From Armatimonadota bacterium (GTDB lineage Bacteria; Armatimonadota; HRBIN16), in NCBI GenBank assembly GCA_026003195.1, contig BPGU01000004.1:134317-198316 (forward strand): a stretch of 64,000 bases of DNA. The letters run 5' to 3'. Shown piece after piece: positions 16,355 through 24,592 of this stretch (position 1 is its first letter; the number at the start of each line of letters is the position of its first letter). The notes beneath the pieces were generated by a model that worked only from the letters and a program-made list of their open reading frames with translations, had not been told where the DNA came from and ran no database searches. The translations under genes and the position numbers were made by a program.

Positions 16355-16923
16355 ATAGGTACGAGGACGGGCGGTCTTATCGGAACAGGAGTGGGTATAC
16401 GAGGCGGCCAGGGATAGGGCAGAGGAACGCATGGATAAAGACCTCCAGGCCATTCGGGAATGGGGGCGTTGAGAACCCCTTCGAAATACTTGATTTCGTT
16501 ATGAAAGTAGTTTTTCCAATGATTGTTGCAGTTATTGTCAATTTGGTTCAGCACCTCTCCCAGCCTCCGTTTCAACCCTTCTACATCTTTAACGTGCCCC
16601 CGATAATTTTCCCACTTCTCCAACAATGTGTGGTCTGGCCTTCGGGGAGCAGCAGCACACGGTTCGCTGGGAATGCATAAACTAGCCACAGGAGGGAGGT
16701 TATCTCGTATCTTTTGCAGATGTTCCTCGATCTTTCTCGCCAACTCACGTGCTTTAGCAACAGCCTCAAAGCACTTCTCTTTATTATGTAGCCCCTGTGG
16801 GTCGGCTGTAGTCATCACCCCATTGCCCTCATAAGCATATAGGTTCACGCCTCCCTTACACCCCGCCGGGTCCCTCGTCAAAAACCTCCCCATCGCGGGG
16901 TCAAGGTAGCGATGGGTTAGCAG
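16351..16923 (-). CDS. Orphan Rhs C-terminal cassette B, 5' truncated
   Basis: The shortest core remnant: LLTHRYLDPAMGRFLTRDPAGCKGGVNLYAYEGNGVMTTADPQGL, with an in-frame stop 9-12 nt upstream and no convincing start except ATG 16893. The tail (about 145 residues) is helical (KCFEAVAKARELARKIEEHLQKI), then DNNCNNHWKNYFHNEIKYFEGVL, and ends in a proline-rich PPRIPTPVPIRPPVLVPI. No known toxin family was recognised; the CNNHW...FHNEI cluster is a possible active site. Immunity candidate: 15557-16354, overlapping by 4 bp. Confidence 0.72.
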   Translation of the reverse strand: MLTHRYLDPAMGRFLTRDPAGCKGGVNLYAYEGNGVMTTADPQGLHNKEKCFEAVAKARELARKIEEHLQKIRDNLPPVASLCIPSEPCAAAPRRPDHTLLEKWENYRGHVKDVEGLKRRLGEVLNQIDNNCNNHWKNYFHNEIKYFEGVLNAPIPEWPGGLYPCVPLPYPWPPRIPTPVPIRPPVLVPI

Positions 16924-16993
16924 GTGGTCTGTTCAGCAATCTTGCCATCGCGAGGCAGAAGCAATCCGCCAGTCAGCTTTCATTTCGTCGTTT

Positions 16994-17908
16994 TTATGAA
17001 GAACGCCACACACGCTGCCATTGATCTATTATTTGCAACACCTGTGGAGTTGGTTCGACAACCCCAACACATTCGTAGCCCGTTTCCAGCACCTTTCCCA
17101 TAAATCTTCCAGAATAGTCATACGCTAACACCACCGTACCAAAGTGGAATGGTTTATGGCATAGAACCCAGTATTCGCGCGCTGCAGGTCTTGCGTAAAT
17201 CCTTCTGCAGAGATACCACCTCGGCAAGCGTGCAAAGCGGGTAGAACCTGCCCGACAAATCTGTACACCGTGTTGCGTTAAGACGACGAGGAAGTCGTTG
17301 TGAGCATCATAGTCCCAGTCGACGATGTCGAAATTAGCGTCGTACATGCGTATCCCTGATGGTAGTAGAACCTTGACACGGGCATACTCATCGAGCAAAG
17401 CGAGAGCATTACCCCCTGCTGATACCCGGACCTCCAGCACTTTAGGCACAGGAACCACTTGTCCTGAATGGGGAAGCACCTTGAGCACGCCAATATAGCG
17501 TCGGATGAAAGTACGAGAGTAGAGGTTCAGCCACAGTTCTCCCCCGCGAGCGGCGATCCTTACTTGTTCTACTTGTGGTGATAGGTACTTCCCCACTTCT
17601 ATCCAGCGAATGGACCCGTCTTTACGCGCTACTGCTATGGATCTGTCCGTATCCGACCAGTAAACCAGATTGCCCTGCCATTCTACAAACTCGGGATAGA
17701 GCACTGCTTGCCCATTCTTACCACGCGGACTACCCAGATAAGTGACTTTCCTACCGTGGGTGGTGATGTACAACCCGCGATAATCAACAAGGATCATCGA
17801 GCGAGGGGAGGTGCGTGAGGGGGCGCAGTAGGGTAGAAAGAGAGCTGAGCAGATGAGCACAGTGCCCACTGCAACACCTGCTAGCAAACCTGTCAAACGC
17901 TTATTCAA
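16994..17908 (-). CDS. Membrane-anchored or exported protein of unknown function (WD/propeller-like strands)
   Basis: 304 residues: a basic start with a hydrophobic segment (about 7-27, GLLAGVAVGTVLICSALFLP) that may be a signal peptide or anchor. It is followed by a strand-rich body with repeated patterns (LVDYRGLYITTHG, VYWSDTDRSIAVARKDGSIRWIEVG, LLPSGIRMYDANFDIVDWDYD) that could form a beta propeller. TTG 17908 is chosen from GGAG 9 nt upstream. It lies directly upstream of cassette B, so it may be the immunity gene of a cassette now lost, or an unrelated passenger. Confidence 0.55.
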   Translation of the reverse strand: MNKRLTGLLAGVAVGTVLICSALFLPYCAPSRTSPRSMILVDYRGLYITTHGRKVTYLGSPRGKNGQAVLYPEFVEWQGNLVYWSDTDRSIAVARKDGSIRWIEVGKYLSPQVEQVRIAARGGELWLNLYSRTFIRRYIGVLKVLPHSGQVVPVPKVLEVRVSAGGNALALLDEYARVKVLLPSGIRMYDANFDIVDWDYDAHNDFLVVLTQHGVQICRAGSTRFARLPRWYLCRRIYARPAAREYWVLCHKPFHFGTVVLAYDYSGRFMGKVLETGYECVGVVEPTPQVLQIIDQWQRVWRSS

Positions 17909-18285
17909 TCGTCACATCTCCATAGAGAGGTTACTTGGCCGGGAAGGGTGTGCTTAGCGTTCCCTGGGGTAGACCTAATCCAGCCTGTCCGGGACCAGGA
18001 AGGCGGGGAACTTTACGACGCGCACACTCCCAAACATCCCAGACCCATCAGTGGCAAGCACTCCATGGGAATTGATAGACTCTGTTCTTGCCAACGCTAG
18101 CCTTCATGCATTCACATAATGCCACCTCGAATTCTCTACGGCTGTCTTGCTCCATCACGTATCGGCAGTGAGCCCTATCTGGCGCCTCCCAATGTCCCAC
18201 ATGCGGTTTGAATGGGTTACGCTCCTCCGTACACTGTGGATGAACGCGCAGCTGATTCTGGCAAGGAGTATTTGGGTAAAATCCT
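17909..18285. other. Gene-free stretch with a possible gene remnant
   Basis: 377 bp between the exported protein and the dead IS. On the minus strand an open stretch without a start codon ends at 17978 or so and reads ...INSHGVLATDGSGMFGSV and then FPAFLVPDRLD, which has the look of a real protein C terminus but is unassigned. No promoter or RNA structure was recognised. Confidence 0.35.
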
Positions 18286-19324
18286 TAGGAGTTACGCAGT
18301 TGACGTCAACTCCTTTTTCTGAGTATCAGACTACCACAACCATGCCAATCCTGTCAACAGGAGTGAACCAGTGTGAACCCACCCAAACCTGATGACACGG
18401 ACTACATCCACTTCCTCATCGCCAGCCAAAGGGTGTTCACCTGCACCCAAGCCGCCCGATGCCAACCCGAGACACAGGGCACAGCCGCGCACGATGCCTT
18501 CACCCGCCTGCTGGCACCGATACCGAGGCGTTGTGGCAGCCAGCACAGCAGTGGATACACAAGCAGAAGGGGATACGACGACACCCTCTTAGACCAGCCC
18601 TATGCGCCGCAGATGGAGTGGGTCTGTGACCACTGGAGTGGCAAACACCGTCGCGTGGTCCAAGGCATTTGCCTGTTGACGTTGCTGTGGACACAAGGGG
18701 AAGCGCTCGTTCCCTGTGACTATCGGGTGTATACCAAGAGAGAGACGAAGAACGAGTGATTTCGGGCGATGCTTGGGGTAGCGCACGCTCGCGGTTTCAC
18801 ACCCAAGTATGAGTTGGTATTCTGGGGTAGAGAACCTGAAGGCGATACGCGCTTTGGGCTGGCACTTTGTGACGAGGCTCAAGAGCAACCCCGACGGGAA
18901 AGGGGACGTGCCTCTGGGCACGGTAGAGATCGGTGCGCAGGGTCGGATAGTTCCTCTGAAGGCGTTCGGTTTCGTCAAAGTATTTCGGACAGTTTCCTGC
19001 AACGGAGAGGTGGCATACTGGGCGACGGACGACTGAGAGATGACGGAGGCACAGCGTGCGCAGTGGGAACAGATGGGTTGGGGTATAGAGGAATACCATC
19101 GTGCTGTGAAGCAGTGTTGCGGGGTGGAGCGCGCGCAGGTTCGGCAGGCGGTGTGTTGGTTGGGGCACTTGCAGTGTGCGTTGCGTGCCTTTTTGCGGTT
19201 GGAGTCGTATCGTTTGCGCAGCGGGGTGAGTTGGTATGAGGCGAAGCAGCGCATCATTCGGGATGCGATACATGCATATTGGAGGCATCCCCTCTCTGTC
19301 GTGCAGCCAACTGCGTAACTCCTA
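18286..19324 (+). mobile_element. Degenerate IS701-like element with intact 17-bp inverted repeats
   Basis: TAGGAGTTACGCAGTTG (18286-18302) is perfectly inverted at 19308-19324, giving a 1,039-bp element. The transposase inside is broken in several frames, yet the ends are perfect. No flanking target duplication could be found, which suggests older age or later rearrangement. It separates the 17-kb and 20-kb parts of the Rhs array. Confidence 0.85.
18373..19318 (+). pseudogene. Broken IS701-family-like DDE transposase
   Basis: GTG 18373 begins MNPPKPDDTDYIHFLIASQ, the normal start of this transposase family. The first part ends with DDTLLDQPYA, HWSGKHRRVVQGICLLTLLWT and PCDYRV, containing the first catalytic Asp region. 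Later pieces occur in other frames: NLKAIRALGWHFVTRLKSNPDG (from about 18827), then WGIEEYHRAVKQCCGVE with the likely catalytic Glu (from about 19077). At least two frameshifts and internal stops (18757-18759, 19034-19036) make it non-functional. Confidence 0.85.
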
Positions 19325-19374
19325 CCAGTTTCTACATCCGTTTGAGGGCGACCGAAGCATCAATGACAGCCGCT

Positions 19375-19581
19375 TTAATGGGCGCGTTCATAGTCTACCA
19401 ACTCTCGCACGGGGAAGGGGAGAGGGGGATGTGACCCTCTGATGCGAAGCAACTTTGCTGCAGTGGTATCTCCCAGCTGAAAGATAATCTGGACAGGCAC
19501 CTCGTCTTCTACATCGGGAAGGCGCTCTCCAGGCAGGGGACGTATTGTCTTGCCATCATAGACTCCGTGTATGGTCCACAT
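19375..19581 (-). CDS. Orphan antitoxin-like protein (DUF104-like start)
   Basis: 68 residues starting MWTIHGVYDGKTIRPLPGERL; the YDGK...PL pattern matches the beta-hairpin start of AF2212-type antitoxins, followed by an acidic VEDEVPVQIIF strand. GAGGTG precedes ATG 19581. No toxin gene lies downstream (the next feature is the dead IS), so the cassette is either a solitary antitoxin or the remains of a pair whose toxin was removed by the IS insertion. Confidence 0.6.
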   Translation of the reverse strand: MWTIHGVYDGKTIRPLPGERLPDVEDEVPVQIIFQLGDTTAAKLLRIRGSHPPLPFPVRELVDYERAH

Positions 19582-19607
19582 GTTACACACCTCGTACCAT
19601 TTTATAT

Positions 19608-19671
19608 CCGTTCGGGCGATGTTTCTACCAGTGGCGCCTTCAACGGTGCGTCGCCAAGCAATCTCTTGACG
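19608..19671. repeat. 64-bp dispersed repeat, copy 2
   Basis: Second copy of the repeat at 14078-14141, 27 bp upstream of the antitoxin-like gene's start codon. Both copies have the same orientation. Confidence 0.7.
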
Positions 19672-19780
19672 CGGCACCCAAACATCCATGAGGCTCACGA
19701 TGAATGAGTAAAATCCATCTGTCAGTAACAGCGGGCATAGCTAGCGGGGCTGGCGCCCACCATGCGTGCTCACTGTTCAT

Positions 19781-21112
19781 CTACCTTTTGCATTGCGCAA
19801 TCGCCTTAAGTAGCAAAGTATCGAATATTGTCCAGATATGTCCTTCCAGTTTGTGGATACTTTGCAGTAAGGCTAAGGGATGGAGAGGAGAAGTGGCGAA
19901 TTGTTGTAGCCAGCGTGCGACGTCTGTAGCGGGGTGAAGCATCTTTGTTTCTATAGGGAGAGTTGTCATCGCGTCATCGCCCAGTGTCCACAGAGGATTC
20001 TTGGCCAAGAGTGTAGATATCTCCCCATCTATAGCATTCACAAGCGACCGATCGATAGGGACCACCGTCGTGTCAAGAGGGAGCAGAACACTCTCAGTAT
20101 ACCACTCCCAAAAGGAAGGCAACTGTATGACAAGCCTCACCATGAACTGCGTTTCGCTTTCAAGTGTAGCCACGTGAGTTTGCTCCACCCCCATCAAGGA
20201 AAAGAGCAATTGTGTCAATTTGTAGGTTCTTGATAGACGTTCTGCAAGACGGATCGAGTTTATCTGGTCCAAACCTGACATGCGACATGCTTCGGCAGAA
20301 GCAAACGCATAAGATAATCGCGCCATGACTTTGGGAGCGTCCTTGTCCGCAAAGTGTCCAACCATTCTGGGGAACGATACCGTGGTACCGCTGAGTTGCC
20401 TCTGCCACTTATGAGTTAGCGCATCCGCTACAGCACTGTATACCTCGTGATATCCATACGCTACATGGTAGAACTCCTCAAGTAGATAAAGGCTGTGGTA
20501 AGGGCTTGTGTTCCATCTATCAAGAGTAGTAAAGAGCTTCTCCAAACTATCCTTGAGACGCATGAGCGAAGGCGCCATGTTTACAATGGTCTCTGTATTC
20601 TGAATGGTTGGAGCCTTTGCATACCACCATGCATACGTATCGCGAAGGTACTCATCCAATCGCCTTTCGAAGGATTCTGCCAATACGGGGTCCAGGCTTA
20701 CATGCTTGGGTTTACCATCTTGGCACCGAGCAAGCAACATGGATAACAACCAGCAAAAATGGGCCCAAACTACATCGCTGCCATAGATGGGGTGCGCGTA
20801 CCCCCAGCAGTCAATGCCCCCGTGATTAGTAGGCTGGGCGTGAGGCTGTCCTAAAGCAAGTAGGTCCGTATACTCAATCATTGCATCGTGAAACAAAGCC
20901 TCCGCAATCAATGAAGCACATGCTAGCTGTACCGCATCTGGAGGCTCACCCGTGCGTTCAAAGGCGGATTCCTCCGCTTCATCTGGCACGTGCAAGACCA
21001 TGCAGGCGATATCGTTTGCTTTTTCGGGTGCAAGCAACCATCTCGTCAGGTAGAGTAGCCTCCCCATAAAATGCGCAGGCTGTAAGTCAATCATGGGTAA
21101 TCGCCGTGGCAT
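19781..21112 (-). CDS. Candidate immunity protein of Rhs cassette C (large, helical)
   Basis: 443 residues, no signal peptide, mainly helical with many Trp, Tyr and His (HFCWLLSMLLARC, YLLEEFYHVAYGYHEVYSAVADAL, SYAFASAEACRMSGLDQIN). It starts 14 bp after the stop of cassette C and faces the same way, the normal place for an immunity gene, although it is large for one. It was not recognised as any named family. An alternative is that it is an unrelated accessory gene captured with the cassette. Confidence 0.55.
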   Translation of the reverse strand: MPRRLPMIDLQPAHFMGRLLYLTRWLLAPEKANDIACMVLHVPDEAEESAFERTGEPPDAVQLACASLIAEALFHDAMIEYTDLLALGQPHAQPTNHGGIDCWGYAHPIYGSDVVWAHFCWLLSMLLARCQDGKPKHVSLDPVLAESFERRLDEYLRDTYAWWYAKAPTIQNTETIVNMAPSLMRLKDSLEKLFTTLDRWNTSPYHSLYLLEEFYHVAYGYHEVYSAVADALTHKWQRQLSGTTVSFPRMVGHFADKDAPKVMARLSYAFASAEACRMSGLDQINSIRLAERLSRTYKLTQLLFSLMGVEQTHVATLESETQFMVRLVIQLPSFWEWYTESVLLPLDTTVVPIDRSLVNAIDGEISTLLAKNPLWTLGDDAMTTLPIETKMLHPATDVARWLQQFATSPLHPLALLQSIHKLEGHIWTIFDTLLLKAIAQCKR

Positions 21113-21126
21113 TCCTGGTCGGTCTC

Positions 21127-21756
21127 CTACTTCATGTAAGGTATCAGATCAGGCGAAGGTCGTAGACCCCGAAGCAGCTCAGGAACGCACTTCACCGCTT
21201 GCTGCCCCAGCCTATAGCAAATCACCCCCGCACGTACGATACCAAGTGCCAAACATGCTTCGATGGTACAGTCCTTTAGCCCGGGATCATGAATAAACTC
21301 AGGCACATCCCATCTACGCGGACTACCATAATCCACGCAGAACTTGTACGCCTTTAACCATTCACCCAGCAATTTGTCATAGTTCGGATGCTTATAGCAA
21401 TACTTTCTGAAGCGGGCTATCTCATCTGCCATCGTTTCGCACTCTTGTTTTGCTTTCTTTGTATGGCCCTTGTCTAAGCATCGATGTTTTTCATAATAGT
21501 CTTTAAGCTCTCCGACCTTCTTTGCCCCTTCTGCAAGAGACCTTACCAATTTGTCGCGATCGACCACATGAAAGCCAATCGGGTGCACGCTCATTACCAC
21601 CCCGTTGCCCACATACGCATACAGATTGATTCCACCCTCCAGCCCTATCGGGTCCCTCGTCAGAAACCTCCCCGCCGCGGGGTCCAGGTAACGGTGTGTC
21701 AGTAAGAGTATACCACTTTCCACGTCAGTGTACTCGCCTCTATTCCTGCTCCTCAT
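21127..21756 (-). CDS. Orphan Rhs C-terminal cassette C
   Basis: The core remnant begins at YTDVESGILLLTHRYL and runs through GRFLTRDPIGLEGGINLYAYVGNG. ATG 21756 lies inside the end of the preceding gene and could drive a 209-residue product. The tail (from about VHPIGF, some 155 residues) is Cys- and Lys-rich: KHRCLDKGHTKKAKQECETMADEIARFRKYC, then DYGSPRRWDVPEF and a hydrophobic stretch CLALGIVRAGVICY. The C.DKGH...C pattern is reminiscent of Rhs tails that carry spaced Cys/His helices, but no activity can be assigned. Confidence 0.72.
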   Translation of the reverse strand: MRSRNRGEYTDVESGILLLTHRYLDPAAGRFLTRDPIGLEGGINLYAYVGNGVVMSVHPIGFHVVDRDKLVRSLAEGAKKVGELKDYYEKHRCLDKGHTKKAKQECETMADEIARFRKYCYKHPNYDKLLGEWLKAYKFCVDYGSPRRWDVPEFIHDPGLKDCTIEACLALGIVRAGVICYRLGQQAVKCVPELLRGLRPSPDLIPYMK

Positions 21757-22333
21757 CCTTTCCTACCATCTCGACAAACCGCTTGTGAATGTACAACATG
21801 CTATCCTCTTTTGGGGTAGTGGTAGCCCATGTCATTGCTTGCTCGTATGCCTCGCGCAGCTGGGGATGCCTTTGCCAATCCACGAAGTGCTTTGCTGCCT
21901 GCGGATGTTCCAGGACGTGTTCGAGCACCGAGTTGACGACGAAATCTCTCAGTTCATGTCTCTCAAACAGACGAACCATTAACCGCTTCAGGTCCTCTAT
22001 TGCATAATAGGGGAGAGAAGGGTTATCTAGAAGATACCAGAAGTAGGTCACTAAACGATAGCCTGCCTCCCATCTCTCCAGCACGTACTTGTGGTTGTGC
22101 ACATCTCTCCAGATGCATTGCTCGATATAGCGCACCAAGAACTCATGGTACTCCTCGAACTGCAGAGGAGGACGTATTCGGTCTGTAAAACGCCTATCCC
22201 CAAGCAACTGCTCTACAAGTGCCATGACCTCGATGTCTTGGCTGCGCATCCAGGAAAGCACCAGTTGGCGCGGAAGCGTGCTACTTCCCCGAGACTCTTC
22301 CAGAATTTTCTTAAGCAGATTATTATGCTGCAT
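21740..22333 (-). CDS. Candidate immunity domain of Rhs cassette D, internal start
   Basis: 197 residues from ATG 22333, in the same frame as the upstream Rhs tail with no stop between. GAGG lies 8 nt before this ATG, so separate translation is plausible. The sequence is helical and HEAT-like (RQLVLSWMRSQDIEVMALVEQLL; IEDLKRLMVRLFERHELRDFV; EHPQAAKHFVDWQRHPQL), similar in style to the cassette B immunity candidate. It may exist both as a free antidote and as the C terminus of a toxin-antidote fusion. Confidence 0.5.
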   Translation of the reverse strand: MQHNNLLKKILEESRGSSTLPRQLVLSWMRSQDIEVMALVEQLLGDRRFTDRIRPPLQFEEYHEFLVRYIEQCIWRDVHNHKYVLERWEAGYRLVTYFWYLLDNPSLPYYAIEDLKRLMVRLFERHELRDFVVNSVLEHVLEHPQAAKHFVDWQRHPQLREAYEQAMTWATTTPKEDSMLYIHKRFVEMVGKDEEQE

Positions 22334-23026
22334 TGCAGTTGCCTCAATGTTGTAGTTGGCGTTTAATTGGCAGTCTGGATAGTACTTCTCCCAATCAACA
22401 GGCATGTCAGGATGGCAACTTGCCCGAGTCTGCGCCTTCTTGGGCGGCTGACATTTCTTTGCCCAAAGGCTCAGACATCTCAGTAGGGCTTTTTCCAAAT
22501 CCTCTATCTCTTTACTGTGCTGGCCGCCTCGCGGCAGTGGGACGTGCTCGTCCCACCCTTTTTGAGAACGTAGCATCCTGAGCAGATTCCAGATCTTACC
22601 CCGTATTAGACGGCACTCGTCGCTAGGTCTGCAACCTACCTTTACCTTTTCCGGAGGGTGCCAAGGTCCCCCTCGACGGGGCAGTTCGCCTTCCGGGTCA
22701 TAGTAATCGACTACCCCATTGCCCACATACGCATACAGATTGATTCCACCCTCCAGCCCTATCGGGTCCCTCGTCAAAAACCTCCCCGTCGCGGGGTCCA
22801 GGTAACGGTGCGTCAGTAACAGTATACCACTTTCCACGTCCGTGTAGTAGCCCCATTGCGCTTTGTAGCCGTAGGGGGTGGGGTTGGAGCCGGACATCAA
22901 TTGACCCCACGCATCATACGCAAAGTTCGCCAGCACCGTGCGACCGTCGTCGTCCAGCAAATGCGCCACGTTGCCCTGCGGGTCAAAGAGGATATGGGTC
23001 TTCGGGTGGGTGGGGTGATGATGGTA
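21740..23026 (-). CDS. Orphan Rhs C-terminal cassette D, toxin tail fused in frame to immunity-like domain
   Basis: The longest core remnant: from THILFDPQGNVAHLLDDDG and FAYDAWGQLMSGSNPTPYGY to GRFLTRDPIGLEGGINLYAYVGNG. The boundary motif is YYDPEG. The tail then has a Cys/His helical domain of about 110 residues (GCRPSDECRLIRGKIWNLLRM; HVPLPRGGQHSKEIEDLEKAL; LWAKKC), somewhat like Rhs tails with a GH..Q helix and paired Cys. The frame runs without a stop into a helical immunity-like domain. No ATG exists at the 5' end: the frame opens immediately after the murJ TGA, in the murJ frame; GTG 22969 is the first usable start. Confidence 0.72.
   Translation of the reverse strand, partial: YHHHPTHPKTHILFDPQGNVAHLLDDDGRTVLANFAYDAWGQLMSGSNPTPYGYKAQWGYYTDVESGILLLTHRYLDPATGRFLTRDPIGLEGGINLYAYVGNGVVDYYDPEGELPRRGGPWHPPEKVKVGCRPSDECRLIRGKIWNLLRMLRSQKGWDEHVPLPRGGQHSKEIEDLEKALLRCLSLWAKKCQPPKKAQTRASCHPDMPVDWEKYYPDCQLNANYNIEATAMQHNNLLKKILEESRGSSTLPRQLVLSWMRSQDIEVMALVEQLLGDRRFTDRIRPPLQFEEYHEFLVRYIEQCIWRDVHNHKYVLERWEAGYRLVTYFWYLLDNPSLPYYAIEDLKRLMVRLFERHELRDFVVNSVLEHVLEHPQAAKHFVDWQRHPQLREAYEQAMTWATTTPKEDSMLYIHKRFVEMVGKDEEQE
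22717..22845 (-). repeat. Rhs core-end repeat shared by four cassettes
   Basis: The DNA that encodes LLLTHRYLDPATGRFLTRDP and the segment to YVGNG recurs at about 21603-21730, 16820-16923 and 14763-14895. The D and C copies differ at only a handful of positions over more than 120 bp; A and B are more diverged. Such shared core ends are the recombination substrate by which Rhs genes exchange tails. Confidence 0.85.
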
Positions 23027-24592
23027 TCAGCTGCTTCGTTTGTGCAAAGCCCTCAGTGCGATGTCCATCTCTTCAGCGCGGAACAGCCGGGCTATCAGCA
23101 GATACGCACCTCCACCAGCCGAAAACACCAGCGCAATCGCCAGCAGGGATACCAGCTTGGGGTGAAGTCCTGCCTCGTGAAGAGTCGTCACCAGCAGAGT
23201 CCGCGCCGCGTAACCCACCGCTCCGCTTAGCAGGGAAGCCAGCACCAGCCGCGCAAAAGGCAACCACAGCTGCCCCACCGGTATCTGCACCTTGCGCCGC
23301 AGAGCGTACAGCATCCACAGAACATGCAATATCGCCGCGATGGAACCTGCCAGCGCAAGCCCTTTATGCGCCAGAGGACCAATGAGCCACCAGTTGAGCG
23401 GCACGAACACGAGCGTAGTCAGCGTGCCGATGACCACCGGCGTCACCGTATCCTGCACGGCGTAAAAAGCACGGTTCAGGATGGCTTGACTGGAGAAGGC
23501 AAACAGACCGATGCAATAGAACACCAGCGCCTCGGCGGTGATGCGCGTGTCGTCAGGGGTAAACTTCTTATACTGGAGCAGAATAGACACGATGTCGGTG
23601 GAGAGTATCATCATCCACACGGAAATGGGCACGGTGAGGAACCATAGCGCACGCACCCCCTGCACCAGGGTGCGACGAAACGCCTCCATATCGCCTCGCG
23701 CCGCTTGTGCGCTGAGTGTGGGGAACACCGCGATGCTGATAGCCTGTGCGAAGATGCCCAGGGGCGCCTGCATCTGCTTGTTGGCGTTGTCCAGCGCGGA
23801 CACCGCCCCGGGAGGCAACAGCGAAGCAAACACGCGGTTAATCAACACGAACACCTGAGGCAGCGACAGCCCCAAAATCACCGGCAGCACCAGCTTGCCC
23901 ACCTTCACCACGCCCGGGTGCCGGAGGTGTAGGCTAAACCGATAACGCACGCCCACCCGACGCAGGAAAGCCATCTGCAGCAGCAGATTGCCCACCACCG
24001 CGCCTATCAGCGCACCCCACGACAGCCCGGCAACCCCCAGATGCCCTCCTAGCAGCCATCCCCCGGCGATGATGCCCAGATTGTAGATGATGGGACCCAG
24101 CGCGGGAACCAGAAAGTGTCCGCGCACATACAGCGTTGCCATCATCAGCCCGCCCAGAAAGAAGCATATCTGCGCAGGCAGTACGATGCGCGTGAGCGCA
24201 GCGGTCATATCCAGCTGCCACGGCTGAAAGCCGGGAGCAACCAGCGGAACCAGCTGACGAGCAAAAATCTCGCCGACGAGCACAAAGCCCGTCACCACCA
24301 GCGTCATGAAGGTAGCCACCACCGAAAAGACCTTCCACGCCTCCTCCTCCTGACCGCGCGTCAAATACTCGGTAAACACGGGCACAAAAGAGGATGAAAG
24401 CGCACCACCTGCAATGAGGAAGAAGAGCAAATCGGGAATGGAAAACGCTGCCCGATACACATCGGTGTAGGCGTTTTGACCGAACCAGGCGGCGATGGCG
24501 GTGTCTCGCAACTGCCCGAGCACGCGGCTGACGAAAATCGCCGCCATCATCACCGCCGCGGCGCGGGCGACCTTGTGTGTCTCTCCAGTCAT
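23027..24592 (-). CDS. murJ: Lipid II flippase MurJ
   Basis: 521 residues with 13-14 predicted transmembrane helices, the normal size and topology of MurJ/MviN, which flips lipid II across the membrane for peptidoglycan synthesis. Recognisable are VSRVLGQLRDTAIAAWFG at the first helix, PDLLFFLIAGGALSSSFVPVF, and ALNRAFYAVQDTVTPV (here AILNRAFYA). It is monocistronic by appearance, convergent with nothing. The stop TGA (23027-23029) directly abuts the Rhs cassette D fragment in the same frame. Confidence 0.95.
   Translation of the reverse strand: MTGETHKVARAAAVMMAAIFVSRVLGQLRDTAIAAWFGQNAYTDVYRAAFSIPDLLFFLIAGGALSSSFVPVFTEYLTRGQEEEAWKVFSVVATFMTLVVTGFVLVGEIFARQLVPLVAPGFQPWQLDMTAALTRIVLPAQICFFLGGLMMATLYVRGHFLVPALGPIIYNLGIIAGGWLLGGHLGVAGLSWGALIGAVVGNLLLQMAFLRRVGVRYRFSLHLRHPGVVKVGKLVLPVILGLSLPQVFVLINRVFASLLPPGAVSALDNANKQMQAPLGIFAQAISIAVFPTLSAQAARGDMEAFRRTLVQGVRALWFLTVPISVWMMILSTDIVSILLQYKKFTPDDTRITAEALVFYCIGLFAFSSQAILNRAFYAVQDTVTPVVIGTLTTLVFVPLNWWLIGPLAHKGLALAGSIAAILHVLWMLYALRRKVQIPVGQLWLPFARLVLASLLSGAVGYAARTLLVTTLHEAGLHPKLVSLLAIALVFSAGGGAYLLIARLFRAEEMDIALRALHKRSS

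Noticed and set aside
16360-16453. Upstream start (ATG 16453) for the cassette B antidote
   Set aside because: It would lie inside the toxin tail, has no ribosome site and adds residues unlike a normal N terminus; ATG 16354 with the ATGA overlap is better.
18276-19334. Target duplication around the degenerate IS
   Set aside because: The bases flanking the two 17-bp ends share no direct repeat of 4 bp or more, so none is claimed.
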